64,000 bases of DNA from contig JAQWNM010000005.1 of the NCBI GenBank assembly GCA_029268615.1, positions 94,437-158,436 on the forward strand. Reading direction: 5' to 3'. Position numbers and translations under genes: made by a program. Origin of the DNA: SAR86 cluster bacterium (GTDB lineage: Bacteria > Pseudomonadota > Gammaproteobacteria > Magnimaribacterales > Magnimaribacteraceae). Position 1 is the stretch's first letter; each line of letters opens with the position of its first letter. The notes below the pieces were generated by a model. The model made no database searches, had not been told where the DNA came from, and saw only the letters and a program-made list of their open reading frames with translations. Below are positions 1-7,002 of this stretch, piece by piece.

Positions 1-1411
1 CATAATCTCCTTGGTAACCTGGCTTATTTCCACCAGTATTAGGGTCTATATAAGTATCTGAAGGAATCGCATAAGTTTCTGAGTAACCTTTTCCTTCGGT
101 ACTTTCACCGCTAGGAGCTAAACCTCCACCAGGACCTGCAGATACATAGTCACCTAAGTAACCAGGGGCTGCACCACCTGTGTTTGGATCGATATAGTAG
201 TTACCTCTTCCATCACCCTGTTTGAAAGCTGCAGGGATAACATATTCTTCATAACCTACATTACCTACAAAGTCTGCTGCACCTCTAGATGAGCCTGTAA
301 CTACAGATTGGTCTAATCCATTTTGAGGGTCAACATAACCTCCTCCAGTTCCATCCCAAGCTTCCCCAATGACATACTCTTCTAATGCACCTACACCTTC
401 ATTACCCATACTGAAAGATCCTTCTACGCCGTTTGAAGCACCAGTAACAAAGTCACCTAAGTAACCAGGGGCTGCACCACCTGTGTTTGGATCTTTATAG
501 CCTGTCTTAGTAGAAGCAACGTCTCCACGAGTTACTACATCATCTGCTGCAACATATGGAATCTCATACACTTCTGAGTATCCCTTTCCTTCTGCAACTA
601 AGCCTCCAATATTAGCACCTTGAGTAACTTCTCCACCTTGATATCCTGGAGCGTTACCTGCACCACCAACTGATTGTCCTAGAGCAGATGCATTAGCATC
701 AGCATAAGCTTCATAAGGTATTGCATAAGACTCTGAATAACCAGAATCTCTATAATCTCCACTTTCTGTCCATGCGTTTGGAGAGGCGGCTAAACCTTCG
801 TCTCTACCAACAGTGTTATTACCTCCACCTACAGCTCCTCTAACGTATTGAGCACTTTCTGGATCACCAGAAGATCCTTTACCTGTATTAGGGTCAGTAA
901 AACCTACAACTGAACCATCAACATAAGTTTCAGGTGGAATTACATAAGCTACCGAAGCACCCATTCCAGCTAAATTATCACCATCAACATTATAGCCTTC
1001 TCCTTCATAACCAGAATTTGAAGAATATCCAGCAGATAACGCTCCGGCCTCACCAGATTCTGAAGAAGCCACTACTGAACTACCCAAAGAACCTGGGGCA
1101 TTTCCTCCCGTGTTTGGATCTACATAAGTAGATGTACCATCAGCGTTAGCTGATCCAGGAATAATATCTGTTGGCGTACCAACTGGGATAATGTATACCT
1201 CTTGTGCCGAAACTGGAACACCTGAAGCATCATAACGAACGCCAGTGTTTATATCTCTATAATTTCCAATTCCACTTACTGAGTTTGTTGCAACTATAGG
1301 ATCTTCAGCGTAGTTACCCCCGCCAAAGCTAGTTGGTCCACCATTGGCTGCTTGAGTTACATAGTCACCTAAATAACCCGGAGCATTACCGCCCGTATTT
1401 GGATCCCTATA
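1..1411 (-). repeat. degenerate DPNTGG-type protein modules
   Basis: Within the secreted protein the motif YxDPNTGGxAPGYxGD recurs. Clear copies lie near plus positions 3-57, 143-196, 446-497, 1081-1130 and 1358-1411. Weaker copies lie near 325-350, 638-665 and 880-905. The copies at 143 and 446 are almost identical in DNA across about 40 bases, so recent duplication or gene conversion is likely. A companion motif of the form YSExYxIP precedes many copies. Confidence 0.8.
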
Positions 1412-2203
1412 AACTGTTAAGCCATTAATATTTGCGTTAGCAGTATTTGTATCCCCAGCTGCCGCGTTAGCAGCTTCAGCATTAGCACCTGGCTCAGGTA
1501 TTGTATAAATAAGGTAAGAATCAGATGCTACAAGCGTTACAGATTCAATAAGTCCTTGTTCTTGTAACTCTCCATAATATGTTGCTGCTGAGCCTGTGGC
1601 GTATGCATCTGCGACTGTTGTAATATCAGGATCTCCTGATTCGTCTACATCCCCAGTTGTCATAGTTGCTGTTGCAGTTGCACCCGTTGTTCTTGTTGCC
1701 GTTGCTCCGGTTGTTCTAGTAGCCGTTGCACCCGTTGTTCTAGTAGCCGTTGCTCCGGTTGTTCTAGTAGCCGTTGCACCCGTTGTTCTTGTGGCAGTTG
1801 CACCGGTTGTTCTAGTACCAGGAACATCTACAACGATGTTCTTTGTTTCAGATTTAATGTACTCCTCTATAACCGGCTCCGGCGGAGGAGGCGGCGGCGG
1901 AGGCGGCGGCGGTGGTGGTGGTGGTGGTGGTGGTGGTGGCGTAGGAGCCTCATCACTACCTCCAGTAGAAGAATCTGCAATTGCAAGAGCCGCTGCAGCA
2001 ATTGCTGCAATAGCCGCTACAGTACCAAGTGCTATTCCTCCAGATGCGCTAGATGCTGCATCACTACCTGCAGCTCCACCCGTTGATTTCTTTTCTCCAT
2101 CCTCAGCTTTCTTTTTGTCCCCATCTGACTCTGCAGCTAAACCTAGCTGAGAAGTCAGTAAAAGAAAGAAAGATGCTGCTATTGATATTAGTTTGTTTTT
2201 CAT
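1..2203 (-). CDS. large secreted repeat protein, 3' end outside window
   Basis: The frame is open from an ATG at 2203 to the left edge (734 codons), so the C-terminus is missing. I do not recognise the family. Residues 1-24 are a signal peptide (Lys-rich start, hydrophobic core, cleavage near LAA/ES). Next come a charged linker, an Ala-rich hydrophobic stretch near residues 54-75 that could sit in a membrane, 20 consecutive prolines (89-108), six copies of an eight-residue RTTGATAT unit (131-178), then about eight degenerate modules. Each module combines a YxIP motif and a YxDPNTGGxAPGYxGD motif. The translated part has no cysteine, few lysines and much Gly, Ala, Tyr, Asp and Thr. This suggests an exported surface or extracellular structural protein. 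The function is unknown; an adhesin or sheath role is a guess. Confidence 0.85.
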   Translation of the reverse strand, partial: MKNKLISIAASFFLLLTSQLGLAAESDGDKKKAEDGEKKSTGGAAGSDAASSASGGIALGTVAAIAAIAAAALAIADSSTGGSDEAPTPPPPPPPPPPPPPPPPPPPPEPVIEEYIKSETKNIVVDVPGTRTTGATATRTTGATATRTTGATATRTTGATATRTTGATATRTTGATATATMTTGDVDESGDPDITTVADAYATGSAATYYGELQEQGLIESVTLVASDSYLIYTIPEPGANAEAANAAAGDTNTANANINGLTVYRDPNTGGNAPGYLGDYVTQAANGGPTSFGGGNYAEDPIVATNSVSGIGNYRDINTGVRYDASGVPVSAQEVYIIPVGTPTDIIPGSANADGTSTYVDPNTGGNAPGSLGSSVVASSESGEAGALSAGYSSNSGYEGEGYNVDGDNLAGMGASVAYVIPPETYVDGSVVGFTDPNTGKGSSGDPESAQYVRGAVGGGNNTVGRDEGLAASPNAWTESGDYRDSGYSESYAIPYEAYADANASALGQSVGGAGNAPGYQGGEVTQGANIGGLVAEGKGYSEVYEIPYVAADDVVTRGDVASTKTGYKDPNTGGAAPGYLGDFVTGASNGVEGSFSMGNEGVGALEEYVIGEAWDGTGGGYVDPQNGLDQSVVTGSSRGAADFVGNVGYEEYVIPAAFKQGDGRGNYYIDPNTGGAAPGYLGDYVSAGPGGGLAPSGESTEGKGYSETYAIPSDTYIDPNTGGNKPGYQGDY
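1670..1813 (-). repeat. six tandem 24-bp repeats (RTTGATAT)
   Basis: Six in-frame units of 24 bp encode RTTGATAT. Neighbouring units differ in codon use: ACG-GGT units alternate with ACC-GGT or ACC-GGA units. This gives a higher-order period of 48 bp and suggests growth by duplication of unit pairs. Copy number is probably variable between strains. Confidence 0.9.
1880..1939 (-). repeat. polyproline run, 20 codons
   Basis: Twenty consecutive proline codons, CCA-rich at the N-terminal side and CCG/CCT at the other, encode residues 89-108 of the secreted repeat protein. Such a run would form a stiff spacer between the N-terminal anchor region and the repeats. Translating it is expected to depend on EF-P. 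Confidence 0.9.
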
Positions 2204-2268
2204 GAATTTTAAACCTGTCTTTTTATTGCCACCTAAAAATAGGAACTCAGTTGTTAATTGAATATGCG

Positions 2269-2297
2269 ACTTTAGTTGAAACTGTTCCCAGAATCAA
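2269..2297 (-). promoter_or_regulatory. candidate promoter of the secreted repeat protein
   Basis: On the minus strand a TTGATT box (2292-2297) is followed after 17 bp by TAAAGT (2269-2274), each matching four of six sigma-70 consensus bases. A perfect 14-bp palindrome, TTTTGTTAACAAAA, lies just upstream at 2315-2328 and could be an operator. This is a visual prediction only. Confidence 0.3.
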
Positions 2298-2439
2298 GAT
2301 TAAATTCGACTTATTTTTGTTAACAAAACTGGGCTCATATCATCATGTTACAAAATAATTCCATAATTACAATATTTATTATGTGTTTTTTTTAAAAGCT
2401 AAGTAGTACCTAATAATTTTCGGATCATTATTACGAAAC

Positions 2440-2453
2440 TCATTGTACAATGA
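2440..2453. promoter_or_regulatory. 14-bp palindrome upstream of pyrD
   Basis: TCATTGTACAATGA is a perfect palindrome that ends nine bases before the pyrD start codon. Its position would suit a repressor site or overlap with the promoter. The regulator is unknown. Confidence 0.35.
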
Positions 2454-2462
2454 ATTCAATAT

Positions 2463-3461
2463 ATGATGCTAATAAAATTAACTTCTTTTATAACAAAATG
2501 TCTTAGATATTTACCTACAGAACTATCTCATTACTTAGCTCTTGAGTCTTTAAAGGTGTCCAATAAGATAGGGATTAATTTAATCAAGGATAGTAAAAGA
2601 TCTAATATCGAATGCTTTGGAATAAATTTTAAAAATAAACTAGGACTTGCTGGAGGGCTCGATAAGAATGGGGACTATATTCAAAGCTTATCATCCTTGG
2701 GTTTTAGTTTCTTAGAACTAGGAACAGTAACTCCTGTGCACCAAGCAGGAAATGCAAAACCTAGATTATTTAGAGATAGATCTGAAGAGGCATTAATAAA
2801 CAGCATGGGCTTTAACAATAAAGGAGTGGATTACTTGATAAAAAATATATCAAGCTCTTCAAGAATATGCCCAATTGCAGTTAGCATAGGAAAGAATTCA
2901 AAAACTCCTCTAGATCTGGCCTTAGAAGATTATATGATATGTTTTGAAAAGGCTTACTCTGTAGCTGATTTTATAACAATTAACATATCCTCACCAAACA
3001 CCATGAATCTTAGAGATTTAGGATCAAAAGAGTATCTCCCTACACTCTTAAAATCCTTGAAAGATAAACAGTTAAATATGGCTAAGATTGATCACTACAA
3101 ACCTCTAATAGTGAAATTATCTCCGGATATAAATAATGTAGAAATAGATTCAATCGTAAATACAATTTTAGATAATGGCATAGATGGGATAATAGCTACA
3201 AATACTTCGATTCATCATGATCATCATCACAAACCTAGTGGAATCAGTGGAAAACCATTATTTACATTATCTACAGAAATCCTACAAAAGATAAGGAATA
3301 TGGTTGGAAAAGATTTTCCTTTGATAGCGTCAGGTGGAGTCATGACTAAACATGACTACCTAGAGAAATTAGACTCAGGAGCTGATTTAGTTCAAATCTA
3401 TTCTGGATTAATTTATAAAGGCCCTGAACTTATTCAGGATATTCTTAGTGTCTCTAATTAA
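2463..3461 (+). CDS. pyrD: dihydroorotate dehydrogenase (quinone), class 2
   Basis: This enzyme oxidises dihydroorotate to orotate in pyrimidine synthesis and passes electrons through FMN to the membrane quinone pool. The 332 residues match the usual class 2 length. The N-terminal ~40 residues form the amphipathic membrane-binding part. Visible motifs are GLAGGLDKNG (61-70) with the conserved Lys, NSMGFNN (113-119), NISSPNT (174-180) with the class 2 catalytic Ser, and IASGGV near the C-terminus. Two ATGs are adjacent at 2463 and 2466, with no clear Shine-Dalgarno sequence. The gene is a stand-alone unit, divergent from the repeat protein, and overlaps the convergent LLM gene by 4 bp. Confidence 0.95.
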   Translation: MMLIKLTSFITKCLRYLPTELSHYLALESLKVSNKIGINLIKDSKRSNIECFGINFKNKLGLAGGLDKNGDYIQSLSSLGFSFLELGTVTPVHQAGNAKPRLFRDRSEEALINSMGFNNKGVDYLIKNISSSSRICPIAVSIGKNSKTPLDLALEDYMICFEKAYSVADFITINISSPNTMNLRDLGSKEYLPTLLKSLKDKQLNMAKIDHYKPLIVKLSPDINNVEIDSIVNTILDNGIDGIIATNTSIHHDHHHKPSGISGKPLFTLSTEILQKIRNMVGKDFPLIASGGVMTKHDYLEKLDSGADLVQIYSGLIYKGPELIQDILSVSN

Positions 3462-4474
3462 ATCAGATGCTTTAGAGCTTTGAGCATCTCCGGAGCTAAT
3501 TCAGGATTATCTGAATAAAGAGCTGGAGTTAACCTATCACCCTTTCCAGAGTAACGACTTTTTATCTTTTCTGCTGCTTCTTTTGGGTTTTCAGCTATAA
3601 CAGCTATAGTATTTAATAATTCATCATCTATTAAATTTGCCATATCAGCCCATTTACCTTCTTTAGACAAAAGATTTAATCTTTCTTGCAAGTCTCCTGC
3701 TCCACAAGACTCTAAAACCCCTTTATAAGCCGGTGTTGATCCATAAAATGCTATTTGATTTCTAACCGCATTTACAGAATTATTAAAAGATTGTTCATCA
3801 ATGCCTGTTGCTGTCATAACACTAATAGAAAAATCAAAATCTTCTTCATTTTTATTTGCGTTTTCCAAACCTTCCTTAACTCCAGGTAAAGTTGTTTCCT
3901 CCATAAACTTTAAAGTGTGAAAAGGATGCACTAAAAGACCGTCAGCTGACTCAGCTACAGACTTAGTCATTAATGGACCTACTGCAGCTACATAAATTTT
4001 AGGCGGACCATAAGAATGAGCTTCAGGAGTAAAGAAAGGTGTCATTATGGTATGCGAATAAAATTCTCCCCTGAAATCTAATTTTGAACCATTTTGCCAA
4101 CAGTCCCAAATAGCTTGAATAGCTAAAATCATCTCTTTCATCCTCGCCGCTGGTCTAGACCAAGGCATTGAAAATCTTTTCGTGATATGGGGTTTTATTT
4201 GCGAACCCAGACCTAAGATAAACCTTCCCTTGGAAAGTAGATTTAAATCATAACCCAAATTAGCTAAAGTCATTGGGTTTCTTGCAAAAGCAACAGCAAT
4301 GGATGTCATAAGATGTATCTTTTCTGTTTCTAATGCTGCACCTACTATAGGTAAAAAGGGGTCATGAGGACCCTCATAGGTAAAAGCCCCATCATATCCA
4401 GCATCCTCTAGACTTTTAGCTGAAATTCCAGCTTGCCTTGCATCTTTTGCAATAATCCCTGCATCTATTTTCAT
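3458..4474 (-). CDS. LLM-class flavin/F420-type oxidoreductase
   Basis: The protein belongs to the luciferase-like monooxygenase superfamily, a TIM-barrel using FMN or F420. Its 338 residues include the pattern HLMTSIAVAFARNP followed by LGYDLNLLSKGRFILGLGSQ, typical of the family's TIGR03617-like branch. The start is ATG with GGAG six bases upstream. It is divergent from the GST gene and its end overlaps pyrD by 4 bp, so it is transcribed alone. The substrate cannot be told from the sequence. Use of FMN is more likely than F420 in a gammaproteobacterium, but this is inference. Confidence 0.8.
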   Translation of the reverse strand: MKIDAGIIAKDARQAGISAKSLEDAGYDGAFTYEGPHDPFLPIVGAALETEKIHLMTSIAVAFARNPMTLANLGYDLNLLSKGRFILGLGSQIKPHITKRFSMPWSRPAARMKEMILAIQAIWDCWQNGSKLDFRGEFYSHTIMTPFFTPEAHSYGPPKIYVAAVGPLMTKSVAESADGLLVHPFHTLKFMEETTLPGVKEGLENANKNEEDFDFSISVMTATGIDEQSFNNSVNAVRNQIAFYGSTPAYKGVLESCGAGDLQERLNLLSKEGKWADMANLIDDELLNTIAVIAENPKEAAEKIKSRYSGKGDRLTPALYSDNPELAPEMLKALKHLI

Positions 4475-4553
4475 TAGATCTCCATAAATATTAATTTCAT
4501 AAATCTTTTTTTTAGAATACTATCATCTAACAATTAATGCATTAACTAACTTT

Positions 4554-5291
4554 ATGATTGATTTATATTATTCTCCGACTCCGAATGGATGGAAGATTTC
4601 TATTATGCTTGAGGAATGCTGTTTACCTTATAAAGTAATACCAGTTAATTTAGGAGCTGGAGATCAATTTAAACCTGAGTTTTTATCTATAAGTCCTAAT
4701 AATAAAATGCCTGCTATTGTAGATCATAATGGACCAAATAAAGATGATATAAGTGTATTTGAGTCAGGCGCTATTCTCATGTACTTAGGAGAAAAATCAG
4801 GTATGTTTTTTTCACAAAAACCTAAAGAAAGAATTAAAATTTTAGAATGGTTATTTTGGCAGATTGGAGGACTTGGTCCTATGGCCGGACAAGTAAGTCA
4901 CTTTGTCAACTACGCTCCAAATTTTCCAGGTGATCACTCTTATTCTGAAACTCGTTATAAAAATGAATACGACCGCTTATTAGGTATCATGAATAATATT
5001 CTCAGCAAAAGAGATTATTTAGCGGGCGACTATTCAATTGCAGATATAGCATCATTCCCTTGGGTAACTGCCTATAAAAGATATGGTGTAAATCTTGATT
5101 CTTTTACTAATGTCAGAAAATGGTTTGATAAAATAAAGATTAGACCTGCCGTTAGAAAAGGAATGGACCTAGGTAAAGAAGCAAGAAGTTTTGGTCAAAA
5201 AATGACTAAAGAAAATCTAGAAAATATGTTTGGTCAGACTGCAGAATCCATCAAAGAGTTGACAGAAAAAATGAAAAATAATGAAGATTGA
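4554..5291 (+). CDS. yfcG: nu-class glutathione S-transferase (YfcG-like disulfide reductase)
   Basis: The N-terminal thioredoxin-like domain starts MIDLYYSPTPNGWKI and contains SPNNKMPAIVDH and FESGAILMYL, close to E. coli YfcG, a glutathione-dependent disulfide-bond reductase. The helical C-terminal domain has WLFWQIGGLGPM and YSIADI. At 245 residues it carries about 30 extra, charged residues at the C-terminus relative to YfcG. It heads a three-gene operon: its end overlaps the next start by 11 bp. The assigned role is reduction of glutathione mixed disulfides or peroxides in the cytoplasm. Confidence 0.88.
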   Translation: MIDLYYSPTPNGWKISIMLEECCLPYKVIPVNLGAGDQFKPEFLSISPNNKMPAIVDHNGPNKDDISVFESGAILMYLGEKSGMFFSQKPKERIKILEWLFWQIGGLGPMAGQVSHFVNYAPNFPGDHSYSETRYKNEYDRLLGIMNNILSKRDYLAGDYSIADIASFPWVTAYKRYGVNLDSFTNVRKWFDKIKIRPAVRKGMDLGKEARSFGQKMTKENLENMFGQTAESIKELTEKMKNNED

Positions 5292-5922
5292 ATTAGGAAA
5301 TTTTGAAATGGAGGTTATTCATCATAACCCTCTTATATATACTCTTCTAGGTGTTCTAAGCGATATAGAGTGTGAGCATCTCAAAGAAATTTCTTGGAAT
5401 TTTATGCAAAGATCTACTGTAAGCTCAATAGATTCATCAGAGGAAAAATCTGGTTCAATTGATAAAAGGAGAACAAGTAAGAACTGCTGGGTTAAGCATT
5501 CACATTCTGGAATAACCCTATCTTTAGCAAAAAAGATTTCAAAATTAGTTCAAATGCCTTTAGAAAATGCCGAAGCTTTTCAAGTCCTCCACTACGATGT
5601 CGAAGAAGAATATCAGCCGCATATGGATACATTTGAACAAGATACAGATCTTGGTAGAGCTTTTTTGGGAAATTCTGGCCAAAGAATTATAACTGTACTT
5701 GGTTATCTTAATGATGTTGAGAAAGGCGGAGAAACATCTTTTCCAAACATAGATAAAATAGTAAAGCCCAAAAAAGGAAAGGTTGTTGTTTTTCAAAATT
5801 GCCATGCTGGTTCTACCTCTCCCAATAAAGGAGCTCTTCATGGAGCTTGTCCTGTAGTTATGGGAGAAAAATGGGCTTTCAATCTATGGTATAGAGAAAG
5901 CAAAGCTGAGGAAGAGCATTGA
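5281..5922 (+). CDS. prolyl-4-hydroxylase-like 2OG-Fe(II) dioxygenase
   Basis: This is a 2-oxoglutarate/iron oxygenase of the P4Hc type. The jelly-roll core shows the iron triad His114-x-Asp116 (in YQPHMDTF) and His187 (GALHGAC), with Lys197 as the likely 2OG-carboxylate ligand. The conserved segments LGYLNDVEKGGETSFP and GKVVVFQN are present. The length of 213 residues fits bacterial P4H-like proteins. The start lies inside the GST gene with an 11-bp overlap and no strong ribosome site, so translational coupling is likely. The target, a protein prolyl residue or a free amino acid, is unknown. Confidence 0.88.
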   Translation: MKIELGNFEMEVIHHNPLIYTLLGVLSDIECEHLKEISWNFMQRSTVSSIDSSEEKSGSIDKRRTSKNCWVKHSHSGITLSLAKKISKLVQMPLENAEAFQVLHYDVEEEYQPHMDTFEQDTDLGRAFLGNSGQRIITVLGYLNDVEKGGETSFPNIDKIVKPKKGKVVVFQNCHAGSTSPNKGALHGACPVVMGEKWAFNLWYRESKAEEEH

Positions 5923-6923
5923 CAAAAAAAACAACAGCTTTATTGTGTAAATCCCTATCAGAAGGCTTTGAAGGAATTTCTCTGGAAACTCTTTCTTTAC
6001 CCAAATTAAAAGAAACGGATTTATTAATTAACGTAAAAGCTTCTTCTGTAAATTTTCCTGACCTTCTAATGAGCCAAGGAAAATATCAACATAAACCAAA
6101 GTTACCATTTGTACTTGGTATGGAAGGTGCAGGCATCATCATAGAAAAAGGAAATTTGGTTTCAAAATTCAAAGTAGGTGATGAAGTCTGTTTTGGTTCT
6201 TGGGGCAATGGAACCTTTTCTCAGCATGTAATTGTGCCTGAAGAAAATGCAAGATTAAAACCTAATACTCTTAGCTTCATTGAAGCTTCTGCTTTCCAAA
6301 CTGCTTTTTTAACTGCATATGTTGCTCTTATAAGATTAGGAAAATTAAAAGAAAATGAAACTCTTCTAGTTCATGGAGCTACTGGAGGAGTAGGAATGGC
6401 TGCCGTTCAACTAGGTGCTCATATTGGAGCTAATGTTATAGCAACTGGAACTTCAAAAGATAAATTAGAAACAACTTTAGAATGGGGAGCAAACCAGATT
6501 GTAGTAACTTCACAAGATAATCATGTATCTTTTAGAGAAGAAATAAAGAACCTCACTGAAGGCAAAGGTGCTGATGTTATTTACGATCCTATTGGAGGCG
6601 ATATATTTGATGAGTCTTTAAGGTGTATAAATTGGGGAGGTAGAATTCTAGTAATTGGTTTTGCAGGAGGCAGAATACCTAATGTACCAGTTAACATACC
6701 TCTTATAAAAGGATTCTCAGTCGTTGGAGTTAGGGCAGGAGAATTCGGAAGAAAAGATCCAAAAAAAGGTTTAGAGAACTTAGAAGAGATTTATAAACTC
6801 GCTAATGAAAATATACTTAAACCATATATTTGTAAAATCTTCTCCCTAGAAGATGGGCTTGAAGCGCTAAAATTTATGAATGAACGTAAAGTCATTGGTA
6901 AAGTAGTTATTTCTATGGACTAA
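5919..6923 (+). CDS. NADPH:quinone oxidoreductase family protein (zinc-free MDR)
   Basis: The protein is a medium-chain reductase without zinc ligands. The N-terminal GroES-like domain contains KASSVNFPDLLMSQG and VLGMEGAG. The Rossmann domain contains VHGATGGVGMAAVQL, the NADPH site. The 334-residue length is usual for the family. The start is TTG, overlapping the previous stop as TTGA, and a GAGGAAG ribosome site lies just upstream, so this TTG start is well supported. As third gene of the GST/oxygenase operon it probably reduces quinones or enones in the same stress or detoxification response. Confidence 0.88.
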   Translation: MTKKTTALLCKSLSEGFEGISLETLSLPKLKETDLLINVKASSVNFPDLLMSQGKYQHKPKLPFVLGMEGAGIIIEKGNLVSKFKVGDEVCFGSWGNGTFSQHVIVPEENARLKPNTLSFIEASAFQTAFLTAYVALIRLGKLKENETLLVHGATGGVGMAAVQLGAHIGANVIATGTSKDKLETTLEWGANQIVVTSQDNHVSFREEIKNLTEGKGADVIYDPIGGDIFDESLRCINWGGRILVIGFAGGRIPNVPVNIPLIKGFSVVGVRAGEFGRKDPKKGLENLEEIYKLANENILKPYICKIFSLEDGLEALKFMNERKVIGKVVISMD

Positions 6924-7002
6924 TGGTAACTTAATTTCTAAAATATTTATCTTTCAGATTTTTATTACCCTAACAAAAATTCTCTTAGTAAAAGCAAAAA
7001 AT

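Noticed and set aside
1670..1813. Tandem repeats resembling a CRISPR array
   Set aside because: Units are 24 bp, directly adjacent, without spacers, and in frame within a coding sequence.
1596..2150. Plus-strand frame of 184 codons with a long Gly run and VAPVVLVA repeats
   Set aside because: It is the complement of the polyproline and RTTGATAT parts of the minus-strand repeat protein, has no ribosome site, and the minus frame has a signal peptide and continuous structure.
5560..5841. Minus-strand frame of 93 codons inside the prolyl-hydroxylase-like gene
   Set aside because: It has no family resemblance and lies wholly inside a gene with intact catalytic residues; it is a shadow frame.
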